Shown here in pieces: positions 7,718 to 16,764 of a stretch of DNA of 64,000 nucleotides. The notes under the pieces were generated by a model, which was given only the letters and a program-made list of their open reading frames with translations, was not told the origin of the DNA and made no database searches. The stretch comes from Citrobacter rodentium NBRC 105723 = DSM 16636. GTDB lineage: Bacteria > Pseudomonadota > Gammaproteobacteria > Enterobacterales > Enterobacteriaceae. Location of the stretch: NCBI RefSeq assembly GCF_021278985.1, contig NZ_CP082833.1:4464001-4528000 (forward strand). Direction: 5' to 3'. A program made the translations under genes and the position numbers. Each line of letters begins with the position of its first letter. Position 1 is the first letter of the stretch.

Positions 7718-8969
7718 GCTGTCCGGACTCCTCATGGTCTGGTTCACGATCCCACGTCAGGCGCGGATCAAACGTCATCGCAGAAAACATTGTCATAATG
7801 ACCACTAAAGCAAACATCAATGCACCCATTGCAGGATAAATATTCATTAATCCTCCCATCCGCACCAGCGCTGAGAGAACGGCAATCACAAACACATCGA
7901 TCATCGACCAGCGACCGACAAATTCCACGACCTCATAAATTAAGTGCATCCGCTCGCTGTCGCGCCGTCCGTGACCTTTGGCATCCCAGCACAGCCAGGC
8001 GATAGCGATCATTTTGAGCGTTGGCACCATAATACTGGCGATAAAAATAACCGCCGCCACCGGATAAGAGCCTTCGCTCCACAACAGCACCACTCCCGCC
8101 AGAATCGTTGACGGCATTTTTGAGCCTAACAAATCGGTGATCATAATCGGCAGGATGTTGGCCGGCAGGTAGAGCATCAGCGACGTCACCAGTAACGCCA
8201 GCGTCCACTGCACACTGTTTCTGCGCCGCACGTAGCCTTTGGTCTGGCAGCGGGGACAGATACGTTCGTCAGCCGGAAGAATCGCCGTACAGCAGGGACA
8301 TGAACGCAGCCCCTGGCGAATGCCGGGAACACCGGGCTTTAGCGGCTGTCGGAGGGCGGGCATCGGGGCGATATCGTCCCACAGCCAGCGGCGATCGACG
8401 CACTGAAAGGCGCGCAGTTGCAGAACGCAAAACAGACACCACGGAATAAAGCTGCTGCCTACGCCGATATCGCCATACGCCATCAGTTTGACGAAGCTGA
8501 CCAGCACGCCGGCGAGAAAAATCTCCGCCATTCCCCAGCTTTTCAGTTGAAACAGCACGCGGGCAAGCCGGGTTTTCAGCCGTTCAGGCATTTCGACCCG
8601 GTTAACCAGCAGCAGGATGGTGAACAGGCAGAAAGCGGGCACCAGCTGCACGAATAAAATAAAGAAGGTGCCGAGACTGGCATAGTCTTCCGAAAAAAGG
8701 ACGCGGGGAATTTCCATCAGCGTCACCTCACTGTTCACCCCGGCGACGTTCATATTCACAAAGGGGAACAGGTTAGAGAGAAGCAGCATGAACAGCGCCG
8801 CCAGGGCATAGGCGGTGGGACGCTGCCGCGGCGCATCCCACTCGGTGGTCAGGGTGGTGCCGCATCGCGGACAGGTCGCTTTTTGCCCATGCTGCAAGGG
8901 AGGCAACGCCACCAGCATGTCACACTGTGAGCACAGTATGTGCTTTGCGGCATGGTGATGTTTGCACAT
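7707..8969 (-). CDS. pqiA: Inner-membrane protein PqiA
   Basis: This 420-residue protein has two paraquat-inducible-A repeats, each opening with a four-Cys zinc ribbon (CSQC...CPRC near residue 13, and CPCC...CPRC near 225) followed by about four membrane helices. It is the inner-membrane component of the Pqi lipid transport system. The C-terminus is a few residues longer than in E. coli because of its overlap with pqiB. uup starts its run only 14 bp upstream, so the genes are probably co-transcribed. Confidence 0.95.
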   Translation of the reverse strand: MCKHHHAAKHILCSQCDMLVALPPLQHGQKATCPRCGTTLTTEWDAPRQRPTAYALAALFMLLLSNLFPFVNMNVAGVNSEVTLMEIPRVLFSEDYASLGTFFILFVQLVPAFCLFTILLLVNRVEMPERLKTRLARVLFQLKSWGMAEIFLAGVLVSFVKLMAYGDIGVGSSFIPWCLFCVLQLRAFQCVDRRWLWDDIAPMPALRQPLKPGVPGIRQGLRSCPCCTAILPADERICPRCQTKGYVRRRNSVQWTLALLVTSLMLYLPANILPIMITDLLGSKMPSTILAGVVLLWSEGSYPVAAVIFIASIMVPTLKMIAIAWLCWDAKGHGRRDSERMHLIYEVVEFVGRWSMIDVFVIAVLSALVRMGGLMNIYPAMGALMFALVVIMTMFSAMTFDPRLTWDREPDHEESGQHGI

Positions 8970-8983
8970 ATGCGCTCCTTGGG

Positions 8984-10891
8984 TTATGCGCCATTCTTCA
9001 ACGCTTCGAGGTACTCCCAGCGCTCAAAGGCTTGCTCAAGCTCCTGCTCCGCTTTTGCTAAATCGCTTAATACCTGCTGCGTATGTGCATGAGGCTGGCT
9101 GAAGAAGCTCGCATCTGCGACCTGCGCCTGCAGCGCTTCCAGTTTTGCTTCCAGATCCTCCAGCAGCTGCGGCAGCTGTTCCAGCTCGCGTTGCAGTTTA
9201 TAGCTTAGTTTGCTACTGCTGCGTTTGACAGTTTCCGCTTTTTCGGCAACCACTTCCGGCGTTTTTTTCACGACCGGCTGTTTGAACGCCAGATGCTGCT
9301 CCTGCTGTCCGCGCGCATCGTGATACCCCCCGACATAGCGGCCAATTTTGCCGTTGCCTTCGAAAATCCAGCACTCGGTCACCGTATTATCAACAAACTG
9401 ACGGTCGTGGCTGACCAGTAACACGGTGCCCTGATAGCCATCAATAAGCTCTTCCAGCAGCTCCAGCGTTTCGACGTCAAGATCGTTGGTGGGTTCATCG
9501 AGAATCAACAGGTTGCTCGGCTTGAGGAACAGCCGCGCCAGCAGCAGACGATTCCGCTCGCCGCCGGACAGCGCGCGCACCGGCGTCATCGCCCGTTTTG
9601 GATGGAACAGGAAGTCCTGTAAATAGCCGAGCACATGGCGCGGCTTACCGTTGACCATCACCTCCTGCTTGCCTTCCGCCAGGTTGTCCATCACCGTTTT
9701 GTCCGGATCCAGCTCTGCGCGGTGCTGATCGAAATAGGCCACTTCCAGTTTAGTACCGACATGAATGCGCCCGCTGTCCGCCTTCAGCTGACCTAACATC
9801 AGTTTCAGCAGCGTGGTTTTACCGCAGCCGTTGGGGCCAATCAGGGCGATTTTATCGCCGCGCTGAACCTGGGCGGAAAAATCTTTGACCAGCTGTTTGC
9901 CATCGACCTGATAATCGACGTTTTCCATTTCGAAAACGATCTTGCCGGAGCGCGTCGCCTCTTCAACCTGCATCTTCGCGGTGCCCATCACTTCGCGGCG
10001 CTCGCTGCGTTCCCGACGCATCGCTTTCAGCGCCCGCACGCGACCCTCATTACGGGTACGGCGCGCTTTGATGCCCTGGCGGATCCACACCTCTTCCTGC
10101 GCCAGTTTGCGATCGAACTCCGCGTTCTGTAGCTCCTCCACGCGCAGCGCTTCCTCTTTCTCGACCAGATACTGATCGTAGTTGCCGGGATAAGTCACCA
10201 GCTTGCCGCGATCGAGATCGACGATACGGGTCGCCATATTGCGTATAAAGGAGCGATCGTGCGAGATGAAAATGATCGTCCCGTTGAATGCCTTGAGAAA
10301 ATCCTCCAGCCAGTCGATGGTTTCGATATCGAGGTGGTTGGTCGGTTCATCGAGTAGCAGAACGCGCGGATTGCTGACCAGCGCCCGGCCCAGCGCCGCT
10401 TTACGCAGCCAGCCGCCGGAGAGCGCAGAGAGCGCGGCGTTAGGATCGAGCCCCAGCTGCGCCAGCACCTCATTGATGCGGTTTTCCAGCTGCCACAGAT
10501 TATGGTGGTCAAGCAGTTCCTGCACCTTCGCCAGTTCGTTCAGGTTTTTGTCGCTCGGGTCGTTCATCACCAGCCGGGAGACATCATGGTAACGCTTGAG
10601 GTATTCCGCCTGTTCTTCAATGCCTTCGGCAACAAAGTCGTATACGGTGCCTTCGACATTACGCGGCGGATCCTGTTGCAGGCGCGCGACGATCAGATCC
10701 TGTTCATAAATAATGCGCCCGTCGTCCAGCCCCTGCTCACGGTTGAGGATCTTCATCAGCGTCGATTTTCCGGCGCCGTTACGGCCAACCAGACAGACGC
10801 GTTCGTTATCTTCGATATGCAGCTCTGCGTTATCGAGAAGCGGCGCGTCGCTGAACGACAGCCACGCGCCATGCATACTGATTAATGACAT
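8984..10891 (-). CDS. uup: ABC-F ATPase Uup
   Basis: This 635-residue soluble protein has two ABC ATPase domains and no membrane helices. Walker A motifs are GRNGAGKST (about 36-44) and GPNGCGKTT; signatures are LSGGW and LSGGE; Walker B motifs are LLLDEPTNHLD and LILDEPTNDLD. The linker is rich in Arg and Lys, and the C-terminal 80 residues form a coiled coil that binds DNA in E. coli Uup. Uup affects transposon precise excision and ribosome function. It lies 12 bp after rlmL and directly before pqiA. Confidence 0.97.
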   Translation of the reverse strand: MSLISMHGAWLSFSDAPLLDNAELHIEDNERVCLVGRNGAGKSTLMKILNREQGLDDGRIIYEQDLIVARLQQDPPRNVEGTVYDFVAEGIEEQAEYLKRYHDVSRLVMNDPSDKNLNELAKVQELLDHHNLWQLENRINEVLAQLGLDPNAALSALSGGWLRKAALGRALVSNPRVLLLDEPTNHLDIETIDWLEDFLKAFNGTIIFISHDRSFIRNMATRIVDLDRGKLVTYPGNYDQYLVEKEEALRVEELQNAEFDRKLAQEEVWIRQGIKARRTRNEGRVRALKAMRRERSERREVMGTAKMQVEEATRSGKIVFEMENVDYQVDGKQLVKDFSAQVQRGDKIALIGPNGCGKTTLLKLMLGQLKADSGRIHVGTKLEVAYFDQHRAELDPDKTVMDNLAEGKQEVMVNGKPRHVLGYLQDFLFHPKRAMTPVRALSGGERNRLLLARLFLKPSNLLILDEPTNDLDVETLELLEELIDGYQGTVLLVSHDRQFVDNTVTECWIFEGNGKIGRYVGGYHDARGQQEQHLAFKQPVVKKTPEVVAEKAETVKRSSSKLSYKLQRELEQLPQLLEDLEAKLEALQAQVADASFFSQPHAHTQQVLSDLAKAEQELEQAFERWEYLEALKNGA

Positions 10892-10903
10892 TTACTTATC
10901 CTT

Positions 10904-13012
10904 TCAGGCTGCGGTAATCAGCCAGCAGTTGTGGATCTGACGATTGCGGGCAAAGTCCTGGGACAACGTTTTTTGGGTGATTTCTTGTGCCTTCAGCCCC
11001 AGCGCCGCCAGACCGTCGAGATCCATACGGAATCCGCGTTTATTGTTGGAGAACATGATCGTGCCGCCCTGACGCAGCAGACGTTTCAGATCTTGCATCA
11101 GCCGCAGATGATCGCGCTGAACGTCAAACGCGTCCTCCATCCGTTTCGAATTGGAGAAGGTTGGCGGATCGATAAAGATCAGATCGAACTGTTCGTTAGC
11201 CTCGCGTAGCCAGCCGAGGCAGTCAGCCTGAATCAGACGGTGCGCGCGACCGCTTAAGCCGTTCAGACGCAGGTTGCGTTCCGCCCACTCCAGATAGGTA
11301 CGCGACATATCGACCGTCGTGGTGCTGCGCGCGCCGCCAAGACCCGCATGGACGCTGGCGCTGCCGGTATAGGAGAACAGGTTCAGGAAGTCTTTTCCTT
11401 TACTCATCTGGCCGAGCATCCGGCGGGCGATACGGTGATCGAGGAACAGCCCGGTATCAAGGTAATCGGTCAGGTTCACCCACAGGCGGGCGTTGTATTC
11501 GCCAACCTCGATGAATTCCCCCTTCTCGTTCATCTTCTGGTACTGGTTTTTACCTTTCTGCCGCTCACGGGTTTTCAGCACCAGCTTATTGGGCGCGATG
11601 TCGAGCACCGTCAGCGTCGCCGCAATAATGTCAAACAGCCGCTGGCGCGCCTTCTGCGCATCGACGGTTTTCGGCGGCGCGTATTCCTGAATCACCACCC
11701 AGTCGGCGTAACGGTCAACCGCGACGTTATACTCCGGCAGGTCGGCGTCGTACAGACGGTAGCACTCAATACCTTCCTGACGCGCCCACTTCTCCAGCTT
11801 TTTAATATTCTTACGCAGGCGGTTAGCGTAATCTTCCGCCACCGTCGCCGGCTTGCTGTCCGCCGTGGTTTCGGCAATATGATAGTTCTTCTGCACGCAG
11901 TCCAGCGGACCGTTTTTGGCTTTGAACTGCTTATCAGCGCGCAGTTGCAGACTGCTGAGCAGATCCGGCGACGCGCTGAACAGCGACAGATTCCAGCCGC
12001 CAAACTGATTTTTCATGGTGCGGCCCAGCAGGCTGTGCAGGGCAATCAGCGCCGGTTCGCTGTCCAGACGTTCGCCGTAGGGCGGGTTGCTGATCACCGT
12101 ACCGTAAGGCCCTTTCGGCAGCGGGTTGCTTAGCTGCGCCACGTCTTTGACTTCAAAGGTAATCAGTTCGCCAATACCGGCGCGACGGGCGTTGCTGCGC
12201 GCCCGTTCGATGACCCGCGCGTCGCTGTCGGAGCCGTAAAAATGCGAACCGTAATCCGCCAGACCTTTGCGCGCGCGGGTTTGCGCTTCGGCTTTCACTT
12301 CCTGCAAGACCGTTTCATCATGCTGCGCCCAGCCGCTGAAGCCCCAGCGCCCGCGGTGCAGGCCCGGCGCGCGATCGGTGGCCCACATCGCCGCTTCAAT
12401 CAGCAGCGTGCCGGAACCGCACATCGGGTCGAGCAGCGGCGTTCCCGGCTGCCAGCCGGAGCGCATCACAATTGCCGCCGCCAGCGTCTCTTTAATGGGG
12501 GCAAGACCGGTACGGTCGCGATAGCCGCGCAGATGCAGGCCATCACCGCTCAAATCCAGCGCAATGCTGGCGGTATCTTTATTAAGCCAGACGTTCACGC
12601 GGATATCCGGCGATTCGCGGTCGACATTCGGACGCGGAAGATTCTTGCGGGTAAAGGAATCCACAATCGCGTCTTTTACCTTCAGGGCGCCGTACTGGCT
12701 GTTGCGAATGGTGTCGTTCAGACCGCTAAAATGCACCGCAAAGGTGGCGCCTGGCGTAAACATCGCCGTCCAGTCAATCGCCATCACGCCCAGATAGAGG
12801 TCTAAATCACTGTAAACTTTGCACTCACTCAACGGTAAAATGATGCGCGAGGCCAGGCGGCTCCACATCAGGCTCTGGTAAACAAGCCGGGTGTCGCCCT
12901 TAAAATGGACGCCACCCTGAACCACCTGGCACTCTGTAGCGCCGAGGCCTTCCAGTTCAGTTTTTAACAGCTCTTCCAGGCCACGGGCCGTACTGGCAAA
13001 CAAAGCATTCAT
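10904..13012 (-). CDS. rlmL: 23S rRNA bifunctional methyltransferase RlmL/RlmK
   Basis: This 702-residue fusion enzyme makes m2G2445 (N-terminal half) and m7G2069 (C-terminal half) in 23S rRNA. An N-terminal THUMP region is followed by the first methyltransferase, with LLDPMCGSGTLLIEA and the catalytic motif SNPPYGERL. The second has FLNLFSYTGSASVHAG and FIDPPTFSNSKRM. Length and order match E. coli RlmKL (YcbY). It diverges from ycbX across 97 bp and is the first gene of the rlmL-uup-pqiABC run. Confidence 0.98.
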   Translation of the reverse strand: MNALFASTARGLEELLKTELEGLGATECQVVQGGVHFKGDTRLVYQSLMWSRLASRIILPLSECKVYSDLDLYLGVMAIDWTAMFTPGATFAVHFSGLNDTIRNSQYGALKVKDAIVDSFTRKNLPRPNVDRESPDIRVNVWLNKDTASIALDLSGDGLHLRGYRDRTGLAPIKETLAAAIVMRSGWQPGTPLLDPMCGSGTLLIEAAMWATDRAPGLHRGRWGFSGWAQHDETVLQEVKAEAQTRARKGLADYGSHFYGSDSDARVIERARSNARRAGIGELITFEVKDVAQLSNPLPKGPYGTVISNPPYGERLDSEPALIALHSLLGRTMKNQFGGWNLSLFSASPDLLSSLQLRADKQFKAKNGPLDCVQKNYHIAETTADSKPATVAEDYANRLRKNIKKLEKWARQEGIECYRLYDADLPEYNVAVDRYADWVVIQEYAPPKTVDAQKARQRLFDIIAATLTVLDIAPNKLVLKTRERQKGKNQYQKMNEKGEFIEVGEYNARLWVNLTDYLDTGLFLDHRIARRMLGQMSKGKDFLNLFSYTGSASVHAGLGGARSTTTVDMSRTYLEWAERNLRLNGLSGRAHRLIQADCLGWLREANEQFDLIFIDPPTFSNSKRMEDAFDVQRDHLRLMQDLKRLLRQGGTIMFSNNKRGFRMDLDGLAALGLKAQEITQKTLSQDFARNRQIHNCWLITAA

Positions 13013-13109
13013 ATCGTCACTTATACTCGAAGAAAATTGCTGCGCATTATAGCTAAACTCGCGCCCATGTCATAAAGTTGAGGGCTTATTTCTTTCGAGG
13101 GACTGTACC

Positions 13110-14219
13110 GTGTTGACGTTAACCCGCCTTTTTATTCATCCCGTCAAATCAATGCGCGGCATTGGGCTGACCCACGCTCTGGCAGACGTCAGCGGACTGG
13201 CCTTCGACCGCATTTTTATGATTACCGAAACGGACGGTACTTTTATTACCGCCCGCCAGTATCCCCAAATGGTGCGCTTTACCCCTTCCCCGCTGCACGA
13301 TGGTCTGCATTTAACCGCGCCGGATGGCAGCAGTGCGGTGGCGCGCTTTAGCGACTTCGCCGCCCAGGATGCGCCGACGGAGGTGTGGGGAAACCATTTC
13401 ACCGCGCGCATCGCCCCGGACGCCATTAATCAGTGGCTGAGCGGCTTCTTTTCCCGCGACGTGCAGCTACGCTGGGTCGGGCCGCAGCTTACCCGCCGGG
13501 TGAAGCGTCACGCGGGCGTTCCGCTCTCTTTTGCCGATGGATATCCCTACCTGCTGGTGAATGACGCCTCGCTGCGCGACTTACAGCGGCGCTGTCCGGC
13601 AGGCGTTCAGGTTGAACAGTTCCGCCCAAATATCGTGGTATCCGGCGCAAGCGCCTGGGAAGAGGACACCTGGAAAGCGATCCGCATCGGCGAGGTCGTC
13701 TTTGACGTGGTAAAACCCTGTAGCCGCTGCATTTTTACCACCGTCAGCCCGGAAAAAGGGCTGAAGCATCCTTCCGGCGAGCCGCTGGCGACGCTGCAGT
13801 GCTTCCGCACCGCGCCGGACAACGGCGACGTTGATTTTGGCCAGAACCTGATTGCCCGCAACAGCGGCGTCATCCGCGTCGGTGATGAAGTGGAAATTTT
13901 GTCGACCGGACCTGCGCGCGTCTACGGTGCGGCCAGGCAGGATGATACTGTCGCCGTTGCGCCGCAGGCGGACGCTGCGGTTGACATCGACTGGCAGGGA
14001 CAGGCGTTTCGCGGTAATAACCAACAGGTGCTGCTTGAACAGCTGGAAAGCCAGGGAATTCGGATTCCTTATTCATGCCGGACGGGAATTTGCGGCAGTT
14101 GCCGTATCAAACTACTGGAGGGTGAGGTCAGCCCGCTGAAGAAGTCGGCGCTGGGAGCGGACGGAACGATTCTGAGCTGTAGCTGCGTGCCAAAAACCGC
14201 GCTGAAGCTGGCGCGTTAA
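13110..14219 (+). CDS. ycbX: MOSC and ferredoxin-domain protein YcbX
   Basis: This 369-residue protein has an N-terminal MOSC-associated beta-barrel (1-120), a MOSC domain (about 120-270, with VKPCSRCIFTTVSPEKG holding the likely Mo-cofactor Cys), and a C-terminal 2Fe-2S ferredoxin (CRTGICGSC and a later SCSC). E. coli YcbX detoxifies N-hydroxylated bases such as 6-hydroxylaminopurine using molybdenum cofactor and CysJ. The start is GTG at 13110, giving the E. coli length. Its 3' end overlaps the convergent zapC by 4 bp. Confidence 0.96.
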   Translation: MLTLTRLFIHPVKSMRGIGLTHALADVSGLAFDRIFMITETDGTFITARQYPQMVRFTPSPLHDGLHLTAPDGSSAVARFSDFAAQDAPTEVWGNHFTARIAPDAINQWLSGFFSRDVQLRWVGPQLTRRVKRHAGVPLSFADGYPYLLVNDASLRDLQRRCPAGVQVEQFRPNIVVSGASAWEEDTWKAIRIGEVVFDVVKPCSRCIFTTVSPEKGLKHPSGEPLATLQCFRTAPDNGDVDFGQNLIARNSGVIRVGDEVEILSTGPARVYGAARQDDTVAVAPQADAAVDIDWQGQAFRGNNQQVLLEQLESQGIRIPYSCRTGICGSCRIKLLEGEVSPLKKSALGADGTILSCSCVPKTALKLAR

Positions 14220-14758
14220 ACCGCCTGACCGAGGCTGAAGCTGTCGGGATAAACCTGCGGCTTCAGCCTGTCGTTCATAATTTTAATCGCATCGCCAAGC
14301 TGCATAGTACGCCCCGCCACCACCACGCAAGGCTGCGCCAGTAAACACAGCGTCGCATTTTCACCGGGTTCAACCACCAGCAGACTGACTTGCTCCAGCG
14401 TATCGCTCAGCCAGACGCAGGCGGTATCGCCAGTGGCTGGCGACCAGTTCTCGTTATGCGCGACGAAATGCCAGCTTTTCGGCATCTGCGGCTTCAGGTA
14501 GCGGATTGCCACCAGCGCATTGAGCACCAGTTCCGCTTTCTGTTCTCTGGAAAGGTCGAGGTCACGGCACTTTTCTTCGAATGAGAAGTAAAGCGCGGCG
14601 TCGTCAACGCAAAAACCGGACGGGGAGAATGCATCCGGGGTGAGCATTTTACGGGCAAAACGCGAGCGGAATAACATGCCATTGGCTAAGTCGAGCATCA
14701 TTCGGTCATGCTCTTCGTCATAATACCAGCGCCAGTTATCGTCAGGTTTAATTCGCAT
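14216..14758 (-). CDS. zapC: FtsZ-ring associated protein ZapC
   Basis: This 180-residue cytosolic protein matches E. coli ZapC (YcbW) from MRIKPDDNWRWYYDEEHDRM to the C-terminal QAV. ZapC binds FtsZ and bundles protofilaments, stabilising the Z ring. Together with sulA and matP it is one of three genes here that act on FtsZ or the division site. It lies 176 bp downstream of pyrD on the same strand in an AT-rich gap with no clear terminator. Confidence 0.97.
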   Translation of the reverse strand: MRIKPDDNWRWYYDEEHDRMMLDLANGMLFRSRFARKMLTPDAFSPSGFCVDDAALYFSFEEKCRDLDLSREQKAELVLNALVAIRYLKPQMPKSWHFVAHNENWSPATGDTACVWLSDTLEQVSLLVVEPGENATLCLLAQPCVVVAGRTMQLGDAIKIMNDRLKPQVYPDSFSLGQAV

Positions 14759-14934
14759 TTTTCTCTCCCCTTGCCATTATCCCGCTGCAAAAATGTCCTT
14801 TTTTTGCCGCTTCGCTTATTACCCTAATAAGCAAAGCTTAAAATGTGTAAATAAGCAACAGTGAGAGAATATAAAGCAACCAGGCGTGGAAATAAACCCC
14901 TGATTGCTCGATATGTAGACAAAGCGCGGGAAAA

Positions 14935-15945
14935 TCAAATATGGGTAATGATTTCTTTAACCAGCGGCGGTCCTTTAAAAATAAAGCCGGAATATATCTG
15001 CACCAGCGACGCCCCGGCAGCCAGTTTTTCGCGCGCTGCGATAACCGAGTCGATTCCGCCGACGCCAATAATCGGCAGCTGGCCTTTTAATTCCTGAGCA
15101 AGACGGCGGATAATTTCTGTACTTTTTAATTGCAGTGGACGACCGCTTAAGCCACCGGTTTGATCGCAATTTTTCATTCCCTGTACCAGAGAACGATCGA
15201 GCGTAGTATTGGTGGCAATAACACCATCAATATTATGGCGAACTAAACTGTCAGCCACCTGGATCAATTCTTCCTCAGAAAGATCCGGGGCGATCTTTAC
15301 GGCGATCGGAACATATTTCTGATGGATCGTTTGAAGATCGTTTTGCTTATTTTTAATTGCGCTCAATAAATCATCCAGCGCTTCGCCATATTGCAATGTG
15401 CGTAATCCCGGGGTATTCGGCGAAGAGATGTTAATGGCGATATAACCGGCATACGCATAGATTTTTTCCATACAAATCAGGTAGTCATCTTTGCCCTGCT
15501 CAACCGGCGTGTCTTTATTTTTACCGATATTAATGCCAAGCACCCCGTCGTAATGGGCCTTTTTCACGTTCTCAACCAGGTTATCGACGCCGTGGTTATT
15601 AAAGCCCATCCGGTTGATCAAACCTTCGGCATCGACCAGACGAAACAGCCTCGGCTTATCGTTACCCGGCTGCGGACGCGGCGTGACGGTACCGATCTCG
15701 ATCGAACCGAATCCCATTGCGCCCAGCGCGTCAATGCACTCCCCGTCTTTATCAAGGCCGGCAGCCAGACCAAGCGGATTTTTAAAGGTCAGTCCCATGC
15801 AGGAGACCGGTTTTGCAGGCACTTTCTGACGGATCAGCGCTTCAAACGGCGTTCCCGCCACGCGGCGTAACTGCTGAAAGGTCAATTCGTGGGCGCGCTC
15901 TGGATCGAGCTGAAAAAGGGCTTTACGAACGAAGGGGTAGTACAT
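14935..15945 (-). CDS. pyrD: Dihydroorotate dehydrogenase (quinone), PyrD
   Basis: This 336-residue class 2 enzyme oxidises dihydroorotate to orotate with FMN and passes electrons to quinones at the inner membrane. The N-terminal helical extension (MYYPFVRKALFQLDPERAHE) makes the quinone tunnel; the TIM barrel has NISSPNTPGLR with the class 2 catalytic Ser and FMN contacts at GVGGIDS. The ATG at 15945 has AGGAG in front; an open frame continues nine codons upstream but crosses the pyrD leader hairpin. Regulation is described under the leader. Confidence 0.98.
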   Translation of the reverse strand: MYYPFVRKALFQLDPERAHELTFQQLRRVAGTPFEALIRQKVPAKPVSCMGLTFKNPLGLAAGLDKDGECIDALGAMGFGSIEIGTVTPRPQPGNDKPRLFRLVDAEGLINRMGFNNHGVDNLVENVKKAHYDGVLGINIGKNKDTPVEQGKDDYLICMEKIYAYAGYIAINISSPNTPGLRTLQYGEALDDLLSAIKNKQNDLQTIHQKYVPIAVKIAPDLSEEELIQVADSLVRHNIDGVIATNTTLDRSLVQGMKNCDQTGGLSGRPLQLKSTEIIRRLAQELKGQLPIIGVGGIDSVIAAREKLAAGASLVQIYSGFIFKGPPLVKEIITHI

Positions 15946-15960
15946 GAACTCTCCTGGATT

Positions 15961-15989
15961 CCCGGTGTGCAAACCGGGGGCGTATTATG
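15961..15989 (-). promoter_or_regulatory. pyrD promoter and start-site-switch leader hairpin
   Basis: On the minus strand the -10 CATAAT (15984-15989) is followed by a run of C then G. The first transcribed bases can form a stem ACCGGG/CCCGGT (15973-15978 and 15961-15966) with a 6-nt loop, ending close to the AGGAG ribosome site. In E. coli, high CTP makes transcripts start with C, forming the hairpin and blocking translation; low CTP with high GTP starts further in and leaves it open. The arrangement here fits this mechanism; the exact start site is inferred. Confidence 0.75.
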
Positions 15990-16030
15990 GGCGATATCGC
16001 ACAAAAAGGGAATTGACCTGCGGCAATAAA

Positions 16031-16046
16031 AAGCAATCGTTTCCCT
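16031..16046. promoter_or_regulatory. PurR-like operator near pyrD promoter
   Basis: AAGCAATCGTTTCCCT fits the PurR palindrome consensus ACGCAAACGTTTNCNT at most positions. E. coli pyrD is repressed by PurR. The site lies about 45 bp upstream of the pyrD -10 and between the divergent pyrD and ssuE genes. Confidence 0.5.
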
Positions 16047-16188
16047 GGCGTCCCTCTTTTTATGCCTTTTTCAGCTTTTCAATTGCACATAAATCATTTC
16101 GGTTCCCCCCGCTCCCCATGTCAGACTGCGCAAAATGTTATTAATTTTAACAAAAAACAAACATTCAGTTATAAGGGGAACAGACACT

Positions 16189-16764
16189 ATGCGTATCATC
16201 ACTCTGGCGGGAAGCCCACGCTTCCCTTCTCGCTCCAGCGCGTTACTTGAGTACGCGCGGGAAAAATTAAGCGCGCTGGACGTAGAGGTCTGCCACTGGC
16301 ATCTGCACAACTTCGCCGCGGAAGACCTTTTATATGCGCGTTTTGACAGCCCGGCGCTGCAAACCCTGAGCGAACAGCTGCATGAAGCGGACGGCCTGAT
16401 TGTCGCCACCCCAATCTACAAAGCCGCTTACTCCGGCGCGTTAAAAACGCTGTTGGATCTCCTGCCCGAGCGGGCGCTGGAGGGAAAAGTCGTGCTACCG
16501 CTGGCTACCGGCGGCACCGTTGCGCACCTGCTCGCCGTTGATTATGCCCTGAAACCGGTGCTTAACGCGCTGAAGGCCCAGGAAATTTTACATGGCGTGT
16601 TCGCCGACGACTCACAGGTCATCGACTATCAGCATAAGCCGCAGTTCACGCCCAATTTACAGCGGCGCCTCGACAGCGCGCTGGAAACTTTCTGGCAGGC
16701 TCTGCATCGTCGTGATGCGACGCCGTCCGTCGTCACCGTTCAGCGAGGAGCCGCCCATGTTTAA
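16189..16764 (+). CDS. ssuE: NADPH-dependent FMN reductase SsuE
   Basis: This 191-residue flavodoxin-like enzyme supplies FMNH2 to the monooxygenase SsuD. The flavin site is seen as GSPRFPSRSSALLEYA near residue 8 and ATPIYKAAYSGALKTLLDLLP near 73. The ATG at 16189 matches E. coli length and has AAGGGGAA upstream. It is the first gene of ssuEADCB, which lets cells use alkanesulfonates as sulfur source when sulfate is short; E. coli uses the activator Cbl for this. The last 8 bp overlap ssuA. Confidence 0.97.
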   Translation: MRIITLAGSPRFPSRSSALLEYAREKLSALDVEVCHWHLHNFAAEDLLYARFDSPALQTLSEQLHEADGLIVATPIYKAAYSGALKTLLDLLPERALEGKVVLPLATGGTVAHLLAVDYALKPVLNALKAQEILHGVFADDSQVIDYQHKPQFTPNLQRRLDSALETFWQALHRRDATPSVVTVQRGAAHV

